From the NCBI GenBank assembly GCA_020635015.1, contig JACKAP010000012.1, forward strand, positions 62,001 through 126,000: a stretch of 64,000 nt of DNA, written 5' to 3'. Positions 44,731 to 53,744 of the stretch are shown piece after piece (within the stretch, counting starts at the first letter, position 1; every line of letters starts with the position of its first letter). Under the pieces are notes generated by a model. That model was not told where the DNA came from, searched no databases, and saw only the letters and a program-made list of their open reading frames with translations. Source of the stretch: Calditrichia bacterium. GTDB taxonomy: Bacteria > Calditrichota > Calditrichia > RBG-13-44-9 > J075. The position numbers and the translations under genes were made by a program.

Positions 44731-45639
44731 TCAGGCTGATTTGAGGGTGGAAGTCGACCTGGAACGGAATAGTTTCGTGACTTTTTGCCAAACGGTCGTT
44801 TTGGGCTGTTGCAGAAGCTGCAATTGCTTTTGGATCTTCGGCACCGCCAGCAGGCCGGCGGTATAACCTTCATCGAACAAGGCGCCCTGCTGATCGGGAT
44901 CGGTGGTGGTCAGGTGGGTCAGGTTGGGCTCAATGACCACATCGGCTCCGCGGATGGCCCGGCGGGTGTGGGAATCGATAGCGATCTCGAAAGCGTTCAT
45001 CAGAATATTGATCACCCCGCTCGGTTCACGGTAGATCTTCATCGTGCTCAGGCATATCGCCGCAATGAGGTCGGCATCCATATTCTGCAGGGGAGAGATC
45101 GGCACGTTTTCTACCAGAAAGCCGTCAACCAGCAGGCGGCCGTCGATCTCGATCGGGGTGAAGATTCCCGGCACGCAGGTGCTGGCCATGATCGCCCGGG
45201 CCAGATTGCCTTCCCGGAGCACCACCTTCTCTCCCCTGGCAATATCGGTGGCGATGATCGCCAGGGGCAGCGGGGCGTCTTCGATGTTGACCCTGCCGAG
45301 ATGCCGTTCGACAATCTCCCCGATCACCCGGTTGGAAAGCAGCCCGCTGCGAGATACTGTGAAAGCCGACACCTTGCTCCAACTCATCGCCACCGCCTGC
45401 TGGCGCATGGTTTCGATCGGCACTTCGAAGGCATGGAATGCTGCGACCATCGCACCGATGCTGGTCCCGGCCAGCAGGTCGATCTGAATTCCGTTATCCT
45501 GAAAGGCCTTCAGCACCCCGATATGGGCCATGCCCCGGGTCGCCCCCCCGCTGAATGCCACCCCCAACCGGGGCGGTGCGGCGGAACCGGGAGATTTTTG
45601 TGGTTGGTTTGTCATATACGATGTGTGAGTTTTCCCCAT
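44731..45639 (-). CDS. Patatin-like phospholipase
   Basis: 302 aa. Oxyanion loop FSGGATRGMAHIGVL (residues about 29-43), nucleophile Ser in GTSIGAM and catalytic Asp in DGFLVENVP form the Ser-Asp dyad. The protein is RssA/YchK-like: no signal peptide, so cytoplasmic or membrane-associated lipid hydrolysis is expected. The start at 45639 has AAGGAG upstream. A TCCTTCATCC word run (45655-45722) separates it from the O-methyltransferase. Confidence 0.88.
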   Translation of the reverse strand: MGKTHTSYMTNQPQKSPGSAAPPRLGVAFSGGATRGMAHIGVLKAFQDNGIQIDLLAGTSIGAMVAAFHAFEVPIETMRQQAVAMSWSKVSAFTVSRSGLLSNRVIGEIVERHLGRVNIEDAPLPLAIIATDIARGEKVVLREGNLARAIMASTCVPGIFTPIEIDGRLLVDGFLVENVPISPLQNMDADLIAAICLSTMKIYREPSGVINILMNAFEIAIDSHTRRAIRGADVVIEPNLTHLTTTDPDQQGALFDEGYTAGLLAVPKIQKQLQLLQQPKTTVWQKVTKLFRSRSTSTLKSA

Positions 45640-45708
45640 CCCCCTTTCTCCTTCATCCCTTATCCTTCATCCTTCATCCTTTATCCTTCTTCCTTTATCC
45701 TTCATCCC

Positions 45709-46350
45709 TTACCCTTTATCCTTTTTGCTCAGCTTCACGCTCAGCCCCACCCCGTCGCGCAGGGGAATGAAGCTGTTCCAGAGATTGTCCGCCTCCGCCA
45801 GCAGCCGATTATATTCCTGCACGGCGGCAGTCGCCGGATCGGACGCCGGGCCGGTCACCTTGCCCTGCCGCAACACATTATCGGTCACCAACATCCCCCC
45901 GGTGCGCAGACGCTCCACCAATCGAGGCAGGATCAGTGGGTAGCCCTCCTTGTCGATATCATTCACGATCAGATCGTAGGTCTGCTTCAGGGTGGGCACT
46001 ACCTCCAGGGCATTGCCGCAGATAAAGCTGACCTTATGGGATTGCCCGGCTTTTTCGAAATAGTATTTGGCGCGTTCGATATTTTTCTCATCGGTTTCGA
46101 TACAGGTGATGCGGGCGTTTTCCGACAGCGCCAGGGCCATCCAGAGCGCCGAATAGCCGAAACCGCTTCCGCACTCCAGCACGGTATGCACGTGGCCGAA
46201 CTGGATCAGGGTCACCAACAGCCGCCCCACCGCCGGACCGATGATCGGGAAATTGCGCGCCTCCCCTTCCCGGGCCATCTCTTCCAACACCGGATCCGGA
46301 AGGCTGGTAAGGCTGTGGATATAATTTTCAATATCAGGATGAACAATCAT
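45709..46350 (-). CDS. O-methyltransferase (class I, COMT-like)
   Basis: 213 aa. FPIIGPAVGRLLVTLI, LECGSGFGYSALWMALAL (SAM loop), ITCIETDEKNIERA and IVNDIDKEGYPLILPRLVERLRTGGMLVTDNVL follow the bacterial O-methyltransferase_3 family, which methylates hydroxyls in a divalent-cation-dependent way. Its start overlaps the stop of the Rieske gene (17 bases), so they are co-translated. The C-terminus runs into TATCCTT repeat words. Confidence 0.88.
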   Translation of the reverse strand: MIVHPDIENYIHSLTSLPDPVLEEMAREGEARNFPIIGPAVGRLLVTLIQFGHVHTVLECGSGFGYSALWMALALSENARITCIETDEKNIERAKYYFEKAGQSHKVSFICGNALEVVPTLKQTYDLIVNDIDKEGYPLILPRLVERLRTGGMLVTDNVLRQGKVTGPASDPATAAVQEYNRLLAEADNLWNSFIPLRDGVGLSVKLSKKDKG

Positions 46351-46669
46351 GGGCTTCGTCTCCGTCAGGCTGCAGCAAGTATATGTTTTGTCCCTCGATG
46401 CACAGCGGCAGCAGCGTCAGGCGGGCATTCTCCTGATTAATGCATTTGCCGCTCTCCAAGTTAAATTGCCAACCGTGCCAAATGCAAGTGAGCTTATCTT
46501 TTCGCAGGATGCCGTCATCCAGCCGGGCCCCGGCATGGGGACAGCGATTTTTAACGGCACGAATGCCGGAAGAAGTGTGGAACAGCGCCAGCGAGTCACC
46601 TCCCGGCAGCAAAATCCGTCTCCCCTGCCCAGAGGGCACATCTCCGACATTGCACAGGTAAATCCGCAA
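46334..46669 (-). CDS. Rieske [2Fe-2S] ferredoxin-like protein
   Basis: 111 aa. The cluster ligands are visible as CPHAGARLDD and CIWHGWQFN (C-x-H...C-x-x-H). It has the length of a small soluble Rieske ferredoxin (NirD/BphF type) that passes electrons to an oxygenase or reductase. The start is placed at a TTG at 46669 with GGAGG 4 bases upstream; no ATG fits between this and the neighbour gene. It sits between a membrane protein and an O-methyltransferase. Confidence 0.8.
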   Translation of the reverse strand: MRIYLCNVGDVPSGQGRRILLPGGDSLALFHTSSGIRAVKNRCPHAGARLDDGILRKDKLTCIWHGWQFNLESGKCINQENARLTLLPLCIEGQNIYLLQPDGDEAHDCSS

Positions 46670-46683
46670 CAAACCTCCGTTCC

Positions 46684-47085
46684 TTACATATACAAATTCA
46701 GCACCGCCCCGATTTCCGCGCCATAATGGGCCAGCATATCGGAGAAATAGACCAGGAACATCATCACAAATGCCAGGGTGAGGATCACGACCGTCCCCAG
46801 CAGCGCAAAATAGCTGCGCAGCTTTTCCAGCATGGCCGCCATTTCCTGCGGGTCCTGCGCCCGGGAGGCCCGGCTGCCGGCCTGGTAGAGCAGAACTCCC
46901 AACCAGAACGGGATCCAGGCAAACAGGATCCCCACCAGGGTCAACACCGCCAGCGCGCCGCACACCATTGACAAGAAACCGAGCAGCTTCAGCCAGGCGC
47001 TCATGTGGGAGGCGATCACGTGCAGGTGCCTTAATAAGGCGTTATCGGGCGTTAGACCTTCGTCGTAAATGGAGGATTGCAGCAT
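46684..47085 (-). CDS. DUF5362-like small membrane protein
   Basis: 133 aa. Two hydrophobic regions: WLKLLGFLSMVCGALAVLTLVGILFAWIPFWLGVLLYQAG and SYFALLGTVVILTLAFVMMFLVYF. The pattern (short N-terminal tail, H-M-S-A-W-L-K-L-L-G start, then W-I-P-F-W-L-G) is that of DUF5362-type proteins. Probably first gene of an operon with the Rieske and O-methyltransferase genes. Confidence 0.65.
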   Translation of the reverse strand: MLQSSIYDEGLTPDNALLRHLHVIASHMSAWLKLLGFLSMVCGALAVLTLVGILFAWIPFWLGVLLYQAGSRASRAQDPQEMAAMLEKLRSYFALLGTVVILTLAFVMMFLVYFSDMLAHYGAEIGAVLNLYM

Positions 47086-47105
47086 GAAAGGATCCCTTCT
47101 GAAAT

Positions 47106-47205
47106 GTTGGGCTTTTGGTTGTTGGTCTTTGGTTATTGGTCTTTGGTTATTGGTCTTTGGTTATTGGTAAAGACTAAAGACCAACAACCAAAAACCAATA
47201 CCCAA
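47106..47205. repeat. TTGGTCTTTGGTTATTGG inverted element
   Basis: Left arm of GGTCTTTGGTTATT words, right arm AGACCAACAACCAAAAACCA. Same family as 44331-44398. Confidence 0.7.
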
Positions 47206-47299
47206 TTTCAAGCTGAAAAACTCAGCATCGTGCACTTATCACTATCCACAAACATAAAATACGAGATCCTATTTCCCAAGACAATAATTATACCGGCGA

Positions 47300-47977
47300 T
47301 CAGTAAAAAAAGATGGTTTCTTCCTGGTAATTATCACGGTCGATTGCCCGAATCCGCAGCCGATCAAAAATCAAGAGCCCTACTTCATTGTCTAATTCAC
47401 CTTCATAAACAGCCGTGTTGGCATCAAGGATTTCGGTACGGATCATGTCAAAAGCGATCCAGGCCGGTAGATTGGAATTCGGTATGGAGTGGAGATAATA
47501 CCCCAGGCACTGTACCGATACAATATCATCCACTCCCTGATAATCGAATAACACTGCCCGGCTATGATAATTGCTGTCCAGGCTGCTTTCCAGCACGATC
47601 GGTGCGGCATAGATCAAACGCTGATCCAGCACATTATTCTGCGGATAGATCACCGCCGTCGTGTCCAGGGGGAAATATTTCTCCGAGCGAACGGCAACGC
47701 TAACCGGGCGGCCGGAACGTTCATCTTCGCCCAGCAGTGCCTGCAACTGGAATTCACCCAACTGATCGGTCGAATCCGCTACGTTTTCCACCAATACCAG
47801 GGCATCCCTCACCGGCGCGCCGGTAAACGCATTGGTAATTTTACCGCTTATTGGCACAGCCTGATTTACCTGCTCAGCCTTGTAATCATATCCCAGAAAT
47901 TTATTCGTATCACAGTTGGTGAACACCACCATCATCAAACCAACCATCGGCAGCCGCCAGTAGCGGTTAATGCGCAT
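47300..47977 (-). CDS. Probable lipoprotein with carboxypeptidase-regulatory-like domain
   Basis: 225 aa. The signal region MRINRYWRLPMVGLMMVVFTNC ends in a Cys with a slightly unusual lipobox (F-T-N-C). Residues 40-100 (PISGKITNAFTGAPVRDALVLVENVADSTDQLGEFQLQA) are the Ig-like CarboxypepD_reg fold. The rest is unassigned. Cell-envelope location is likely. 47978-48269 upstream shows no gene. Confidence 0.65.
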   Translation of the reverse strand: MRINRYWRLPMVGLMMVVFTNCDTNKFLGYDYKAEQVNQAVPISGKITNAFTGAPVRDALVLVENVADSTDQLGEFQLQALLGEDERSGRPVSVAVRSEKYFPLDTTAVIYPQNNVLDQRLIYAAPIVLESSLDSNYHSRAVLFDYQGVDDIVSVQCLGYYLHSIPNSNLPAWIAFDMIRTEILDANTAVYEGELDNEVGLLIFDRLRIRAIDRDNYQEETIFFY

Positions 47978-48269
47978 ACCGTTCTCCTCCGCTTAAGTGT
48001 TTCCAAAGTGCTTTTACCACCCACTTATTAACTTCATGTCAATATATCGACCGGTGGAACCAAGTAAATAACCTAAACGGGCCAAATTCGCTTGCACCCC
48101 CGGGAGATATCGGCAATGCGCAGAAATATGCGGCTCTTGAATGACGGTGAAGAATATTAATTATCCGGTTTCGAAAGCCTGATTTTCTTTGTAGATTAAC
48201 CTGTTTAATTGCATGCGGGGAAATTACCGCGCAACGTATTGTTTTTTTACTGGTGGGACAAGTTACAAG

Positions 48270-49586
48270 ATGATCAGCATCATTCAAATACAGCCGGACA
48301 GCATCGCCGAGGAGCTCGGCCTGGAAGCAGGCGATGCGGTGGTCTCCGTCAACGGCAAGGAGATCAGCGACGCCCTGGATTATAAATTTTATATCACCAA
48401 CGAGGAAGTGGAGCTGGTGGTGCAGCAGGGAGAGGAGCGGCTGATCTACGAGATCGAAAAGGAATATGACGACGATCTCGGAATCCAACTGGAGGATCTG
48501 GAACTGCGTTCCTGCGGCAATGCCTGCATCTTCTGCTTCGTATTCCAGAATCCCAAGGGGATGCGCAAGAGCCTTTACTTCAAGGATGAGGATTACCGCT
48601 TTTCCTTTCTGTACGGCCATTACACCACCCTGACCAACGCCACCCGGGAGGATCTGGAACGGATCGTGGAACAGCGTCTCTCCCCGCTGTATATTTCGGT
48701 GCACGTCACCGAGCCGGAGTTGCGCAAATTGATGCTGGGAATCAAGTTCGACGACCATCTTTTCGAGAAGATCGATTACCTCACCTCCAACGGCATCGAG
48801 TTGAACTGCCAGATCGTGCTCTGTCCGGAGCTCAACGACGGAGCGCATCTCGACCAGACCATCGCCGATCTGAAGGCCTATTTCCCGATGATCCAGTCGA
48901 TCGCCATCGTGCCGGTGGGCCTCACCCGCCACCGCAAGAATCTGTTTGCCCTCAAGCCGGTCACCCATGAATACAGTCTGAGCACCATCGCTGAGACCGA
49001 CCGCCGCCGGAAAGCCCTGAAGGCAGAACTGGGCAGTTCCTTCGTCTATCTCTCCGACGAATTTTATATCCGCACCGACCTCCCGATCCCGGAAAGCGAT
49101 TATTACGAAGGCTTCTATCAGTTGGAGAACGGGGTGGGGCTGACCCGCGATTTTATCGATAACTTCCAGGCAGAATACCCCCTGCTGAAAAATCCCGCCG
49201 GACGCCCGCTCAATATCAGCCTGGTCACCGGCACCCTGGGAGCGGAGGTGCTGAAGAAATATTTCCTGCGCCAGTTGAACCAGCTCCCCGGGATGTTCTT
49301 CAAGCTCCATCCGGTGCTCAACCGCTTTTACGGCCCCAGCATCACCGTGTCGGGCTTGCTGGTGGGAGAAGACATCTACGATACCCTGAAAGATCAGAAA
49401 ACCGGCGAATACATCGTGCTCCCCCCGGACTGCATCAATGATGACGGGGTATTTCTCGATGATTGGACCCTGCCCCAACTGGAAAAGCAGCTCGGCAAAA
49501 AATTAATTGTCTTTCCGCGCAGTTTTCAGAAATTGTTTGCTCTGGTAGAAGAATATGAAGCAGCCTTTAGTGACCATCGTCGGTAG
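48270..49586 (+). CDS. DUF512 radical SAM protein with PDZ-like N-terminus
   Basis: 438 aa from the ATG at 48270. Residues 1-65 are a PDZ-like domain (PDSIAEELGLEAGDAVVSVNGKEI). A C-x-x-x-C-x-x-C cluster (C82, C86, C89 in SCGNACIFCF) marks the radical SAM part, followed by the DUF512 region (GSSFVYLSDEFYIRTDLPIPESDYYEGF). The substrate is unknown. Its end overlaps der by 32 bases; DUF512-der adjacency is a recurring gene order in other bacteria. Confidence 0.88.
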   Translation: MISIIQIQPDSIAEELGLEAGDAVVSVNGKEISDALDYKFYITNEEVELVVQQGEERLIYEIEKEYDDDLGIQLEDLELRSCGNACIFCFVFQNPKGMRKSLYFKDEDYRFSFLYGHYTTLTNATREDLERIVEQRLSPLYISVHVTEPELRKLMLGIKFDDHLFEKIDYLTSNGIELNCQIVLCPELNDGAHLDQTIADLKAYFPMIQSIAIVPVGLTRHRKNLFALKPVTHEYSLSTIAETDRRRKALKAELGSSFVYLSDEFYIRTDLPIPESDYYEGFYQLENGVGLTRDFIDNFQAEYPLLKNPAGRPLNISLVTGTLGAEVLKKYFLRQLNQLPGMFFKLHPVLNRFYGPSITVSGLLVGEDIYDTLKDQKTGEYIVLPPDCINDDGVFLDDWTLPQLEKQLGKKLIVFPRSFQKLFALVEEYEAAFSDHRR

Positions 49587-50094
49587 GCCGAACGTCGGGA
49601 AATCGACCCTCTTTAACCGCATCATCGGAAAACGCGAAGCGATTGTGCACAACCTGCCGGGGGTGACCCGCGACCGCCACTATGCGGTCAGCGACTGGAG
49701 CGGGAAATCCTTCATGCTGGTCGATACCGGCGGGTACATGCCCACTTCCCAGGACATGATCGACCTGGCGATCCGCGAGCAGGTGGATATCGCGATCGAG
49801 GAGACCGATGTGATCCTGTTTATGGTCGACCTCACCACCGGCATCACCGACATCGACCTGAGCATTGCCGAAAAGCTCCGCCGCACCGAACGGCCGGTGC
49901 TGCTGGTGGTCAATAAAACCGACAACGAGATGCGCGAGAGCGAGACCTTCCAGTTTTACAATCTCGGTTTGGGCGATCCCCAGCCGGTCTCAGCCACTCT
50001 CGGCCGGGGCATCGGGGATATGCTCGACCATTTGATCCACTTTTTTGAAGAGACCCCGAAGAAGCGGAAACCGATTTTATCAAGCTGGCGGTGA
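49555..50094 (+). CDS. der: GTPase Der (EngA), N-terminal fragment (frameshifted)
   Basis: First GTPase domain: G1 GRPNVGKSTLFN, G2 TRDRHY, G3 DTGGY, G4 NKTD. Der uses two tandem G domains and a KH-like domain to mature the 50S subunit. The frame is lost at CCCC (50054-50057); one more C gives EETPEEAETDFIKLAVIGK, leading straight into the second domain. Residues after EETP are out of frame here. Confidence 0.92.
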   Translation: MKQPLVTIVGRPNVGKSTLFNRIIGKREAIVHNLPGVTRDRHYAVSDWSGKSFMLVDTGGYMPTSQDMIDLAIREQVDIAIEETDVILFMVDLTTGITDIDLSIAEKLRRTERPVLLVVNKTDNEMRESETFQFYNLGLGDPQPVSATLGRGIGDMLDHLIHFFEETPKKRKPILSSWR

Positions 50095-50837
50095 TCGGCA
50101 AGGAGAATGTCGGGAAATCCTCCTTCGTCAACACCCTGCTGGGCAAAGAGCGGGTGATCGTCACCCCGATTCCCGGCACCACCCGCGATCCGATCGACTC
50201 ACCGCTGAAATACCGCCAGCGCGACTATCTGCTGATCGACACCGCCGGCCTGAAGCGGCGGGCAAAGGTGCAGGAGAACATCCTCTTTTACAGCCAACTG
50301 CGCACCATGCGCAGCCTGCAGCGGGCCGATGTGGCGCTTTACTTTATCGATGCCATCGAAGGCCCCACTCGCCAGGACCTGCGGGTGATCGGGGAAGCGG
50401 CCCAGGCTAAACGCGGCCTGGTCATCGCCATCAACAAGTGGGATGCAGTGGAAAAAGACCATAAGACCGCCCTGACCTGGGAACGGGATCTGCGCGAGAA
50501 GCTGGGTGAGATGAGCTGGATACCGATCATCTTCACCTCGGTGCATCAGAAGCAGCGGCTCTTCAAGCTGCTGGACCTGGCCACCAATGTGTACGATGAA
50601 TACCATAAGACCGTGCGCACCCGCGATTTGAACAAAGTGCTGCTGCCGATCATAAAAGAAACCAGCGCGCCGGCGGTGGGGGGGAAAGAGATCAAGATCA
50701 ACTACATCACCCAGCTCAAATCCGCCGCGCCGGTATTCGGCTTTTTCTGCAATCACCCGGACCTGATCCCGGCCAACTACCGCCGTTTCCTGGAGAAGCA
50801 GATCCGCCAGCATTGGGGGTTTGAGGGGTGCCGGTGA
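50091..50837 (+). CDS. der: GTPase Der (EngA), C-terminal fragment
   Basis: Second GTPase domain with GKENVGKSSFVNTLLG, TRDPIDSP, DTAGLKRRAK and NKWDAVEKDHK, then the KH-like domain (YITQLKSAAPVFGFFCNHPDLIPANYRRFLEKQIR). The apparent ATG at 50091 lies inside the strand before the P-loop, so it is not a genuine start. Together with the fragment above it makes a normal Der of about 427 aa. Confidence 0.92.
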   Translation: MIGKENVGKSSFVNTLLGKERVIVTPIPGTTRDPIDSPLKYRQRDYLLIDTAGLKRRAKVQENILFYSQLRTMRSLQRADVALYFIDAIEGPTRQDLRVIGEAAQAKRGLVIAINKWDAVEKDHKTALTWERDLREKLGEMSWIPIIFTSVHQKQRLFKLLDLATNVYDEYHKTVRTRDLNKVLLPIIKETSAPAVGGKEIKINYITQLKSAAPVFGFFCNHPDLIPANYRRFLEKQIRQHWGFEGCR

Positions 50838-50927
50838 CGATCGTTTTAAATCGAAGCGGGGTAAAGCGCAGCAGGCTTAAGGTCGATAAAGGATTTTACG
50901 AAGTCTGAGGCAAGGCTTCATTCTGGC

Positions 50928-51050
50928 TGTCATTGCGAGGCGTTTTTTGCCGAAGCAATCCCCCGCTCAACGCAACCAATTGCAGTCAGGTTGGGAGCGA
51001 TCAGCAGGAGATTGCCACGCCGTAAAATACGCGGCTCGCAATGACGACAC
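50928..51050. repeat. TCATTGCGAGGCG...GAAGCAATC element, copy 2
   Basis: It has the same words and order as 2336-2456: TGTCATTGCGAGGCGTTTT, CGAAGCAATC, a centre with GGGAGCGATCAGCAGGAGAT, ATTGCCACGCCG and CTCGCAATGACGAC. It lies between der and the metalloprotease gene. Confidence 0.8.
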
Positions 51051-51118
51051 CTGAATACGGCGTCGTAATAGTTGAAACCGTATAGTGTTATCAAATCCCC
51101 AAGTGACAGGATCAGATT

Positions 51119-52777
51119 ATGCTCAGACCAATTATCCGCAACCTTTTTCCAGCCTGGCTGGCCGGCATGGTAATATTTCTCCCCCTGGCTGCCCAGCAGC
51201 CGCCCCCCAAGTGCGGGATGGCGCACCGGCTGGAAACTTATGCCGCAGCAACCCCGGCAGAGCGGGCCCTGTTAAAAGAAAATCGCCGGGCACAGCAGCA
51301 AGGGCTGACCGAGACTTATCTAAGTCCCTCCGGCCATTTTCTGATCTACTACGAGACCAGCGGTATCGACGCCATCCCGGACTACGACCGCAACAGCGAC
51401 GGCACCCCGGATTACCTGGAATTTGTCGCCAAAGCCTTCGACCGCGCCTGGGAAGTGGAGATCGACAGCCTGGGCTTCAACCCGCCGCCGGATGAGAATG
51501 GCGATCCGCTGGACGTATATCAAGTTTACTGCGAGTCGATTTCCTTTTACGGATTTACCGATTTTTATAATCCGATCCCCGGCGATCCGGCCGGTTTCTA
51601 CCGTTTTACCAGCAGCATCACCATCAATACCGAATTCGATTTCGTGGATTACCCCTGGGTAACCGACGATCCGATCGTGCGCGACAGCCTGGCGATTGCC
51701 GTCACTGCTGCTCACGAATTCAACCATGCCCTGCAGTTAGGGTATCGCATCTGGTTCAAGGACAACAACATCAATCTGTTTCAACTGACCGACCTCTGGC
51801 TGCTGGAAAGCTCTGCCACCTATATGGAAGAGGTGGTTGCCGGGCAGGTAAATGATTATTTCTACTATCTCGGCTGCGTGCTCAACTCCAGCGATCTGAA
51901 TCTCACCCTCAACAACAGCTGTGGGCGGATTTACGGGCAGGTGATCCTGTTCATCATGCTGGGCGAAAGTTACGGCAGGGATTTCACCCGGCTGCTCTGG
52001 GAGGAGATCGTTGAACAGCCGGGAATGGAAGCGCTGGAGGCGCTGCTGGACCTGGAGGGCAGCGACATCAGCGCGGAACTGGGCCGGCTGGCGACCTGGG
52101 TGTTCTTCACCGGATCCAATAGTGTGGCGGGACATTTTTTCCCGGACGCTGCCGGTTTCCCCGATCCGGCCGTCACGGTGCTGCCCGGCGCCTCTTTCGA
52201 GAATGTCCCCAGCCTGACCCTTGCCAGTGACGAACTGCCGCCCCTCTCTTACCGGCTCTACGAGCTGCCGGTGGTGGCGACCGGGAACATCAGCGCCTCG
52301 CTGGCGGTTTCCGATGATGCCGCGTTGTGGTCCGGCCGGCAATTGTTGACGGCGGAGCCCTATAGTAAAGAGTTCCCGGCCGGGATCTACTTTCCGCTCA
52401 ACTATACGCCCCCGCTGGAAACCATTCACCTGGCGGTGGTGAGCGGCAACTGGAACAATACCAATCTGACCGGACGCGCCCCCTACGAACTGCTCCTCAG
52501 CGGCCAGACCAGCGTGGCCGGGGTTTATCCCAACCCGGTGCGGCCGGATGGGGATGTCTCCCGGGTCACCTTCCTCAACCTGCCGGCGGAAGCGCGGGTG
52601 GAGATCTTCTCCAGCAACGGCCTGCATCTGGCCACGGTGGAGGCGGCCGGCGGGGGTAATGTGGCATTCTGGGATCTCACCAATCACCAGGGCGACCCGG
52701 TCGGCAGCGGGGTCTATATCTACCGGATCGTCTCCGAGGAGCGGTCGGAAATGGGTAAAATCATGGTAATTCGGTAA
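51119..52777 (+). CDS. Secreted zinc metalloprotease-like protein with type IX sorting domain
   Basis: 552 aa. Signal peptide (FPAWLAGMVIFLPLAAQ), then a Ca-binding loop DYDRNSDGTPDYLE (residues about 88-101), an H-E-x-x-H zinc motif (H199-E-F-N-H203 in TAAHEFNHALQ) with ESSATYMEE downstream as a possible third-ligand region, and a C-terminal beta-sandwich (VAGVYPNPVRPDGDVSRVTF ... GSGVYIYRIVSEER) that matches the Por/T9SS type A sorting domain. It resembles the MXAN_6640 family of putative metalloproteases. Likely exported to the surface. Confidence 0.82.
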   Translation: MLRPIIRNLFPAWLAGMVIFLPLAAQQPPPKCGMAHRLETYAAATPAERALLKENRRAQQQGLTETYLSPSGHFLIYYETSGIDAIPDYDRNSDGTPDYLEFVAKAFDRAWEVEIDSLGFNPPPDENGDPLDVYQVYCESISFYGFTDFYNPIPGDPAGFYRFTSSITINTEFDFVDYPWVTDDPIVRDSLAIAVTAAHEFNHALQLGYRIWFKDNNINLFQLTDLWLLESSATYMEEVVAGQVNDYFYYLGCVLNSSDLNLTLNNSCGRIYGQVILFIMLGESYGRDFTRLLWEEIVEQPGMEALEALLDLEGSDISAELGRLATWVFFTGSNSVAGHFFPDAAGFPDPAVTVLPGASFENVPSLTLASDELPPLSYRLYELPVVATGNISASLAVSDDAALWSGRQLLTAEPYSKEFPAGIYFPLNYTPPLETIHLAVVSGNWNNTNLTGRAPYELLLSGQTSVAGVYPNPVRPDGDVSRVTFLNLPAEARVEIFSSNGLHLATVEAAGGGNVAFWDLTNHQGDPVGSGVYIYRIVSEERSEMGKIMVIR

Positions 52778-52790
52778 CCAACAAGCGGCT

Positions 52791-53390
52791 ATGTCGAACT
52801 GGCTCACATCCCTGCTGATCGGATTTCTAGGACTGGATACCACCGTGGCGTTCCAGGTGCTGATCTCCCAGCCGCTATTCTCCTGCACCATCCTGGGGTG
52901 GCTCTACGGCGATCTGGCCCTGGGAATCGAAACCGGCCTGATGATGCAATTGCTGTGGCTGAACATCATCCCCGCCGGGGCGACGGTTTTTCCGGAGGGT
53001 AATATCGGCTCGATGATCACCGGCGCGATCGTGCTGCAATACCAGGAGCTGGAAATACCCAACCTGGTCTTTACCGCCGGATTTGTTATCGGCATCCTGG
53101 TCAGCTTCGTCGGGGCCTATGTAACGGTGATCGACCGAAAGCTCAACGGATACATCCTGGAGCTGACCCTGCAGGCGGTACACAAGGGGCGCTTCTCCAA
53201 GATCTCCTGGCTGGACATGCTAAGCATCCTGATCTATTTTTTATTGATGAGCCTGCTGGCCTTTATCGCCCTCACCCTGGCCGGCTGGGCGATGCCCTGG
53301 CTGCAAAGTGCGCTGGGGTGTTCGAAAGTAATCTCCGCCTGGTCAAGCCGGCGGTATGGGGACTGGGCATTGCCCTCACCCTGCCGATGA
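52791..53390 (+). CDS. PTS mannose-family EIIC permease (frameshifted near the end)
   Basis: Sugar-translocating EIIC subunit: LLIGFLGLDTTVAFQVLISQPLF, GWLYGDLALGIETGLMMQLLWLNIIPAGATVFPEGNIGSM, and several transmembrane helices. The frame is lost at GGGG (53315-53318). One more G gives ALGVFESNLRLVKPAVWGLG and a stop at 53419, restoring a protein of about 209 aa. EIID, HPr and EI follow, but no EIIA or EIIB is present. Confidence 0.88.
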   Translation: MSNWLTSLLIGFLGLDTTVAFQVLISQPLFSCTILGWLYGDLALGIETGLMMQLLWLNIIPAGATVFPEGNIGSMITGAIVLQYQELEIPNLVFTAGFVIGILVSFVGAYVTVIDRKLNGYILELTLQAVHKGRFSKISWLDMLSILIYFLLMSLLAFIALTLAGWAMPWLQSALGCSKVISAWSSRRYGDWALPSPCR

Positions 53391-53420
53391 TCTACCGGGC
53401 GCTGTGGCCGGGGCGGTAAA

Positions 53421-53744
53421 TATATGTCGGCAGGCCGCGCCTCAACCGCCCCTGATTGGCTTGCTGGACGCTGCGCCAATCTGTCCCCGCCTTGAAAATG
53501 CGGGGAATACTTTTGCGCTACATAATTTTCCAGAATACAAAGTTTTGTGGAATTGTAAATGCACTTTGTCTTTGCCAATGGCCAATAACATTTTTGTAAT
53601 TATAGATTTCTCACAAACGACGTTCGAAATGACGACGTTGTGTCATTCCGAGGTGCCAGCCGAGGAATCTGTTCTTTTAAAAGATATACTATACAGAGCA
53701 CTAAAAACTGACATCTGAAAACTGACAACGAAGAGCAATCTCCC
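53421..53744. repeat. Gene-free stretch with two repeat elements
   Basis: 53421-53513 carries CGCGCCTCAACCGCCCCTGA, GGACGCTGCGCC and CCCCGCCTTGAAAATGCGGGG, relatives of 14104-14250. 53603-53672 is the ATTTCTCACAAACGACGTTC / GAGGTGCCAGCCGAGGAATC family. No gene is visible. Confidence 0.65.

Noticed and set aside
46673..46963. Longer N-terminus for the Rieske protein starting at 46963
   Set aside because: The extra residues are Gly/Pro-rich shadow sequence of the overlapping membrane protein gene. The protein fits the family from the TTG at 46669.
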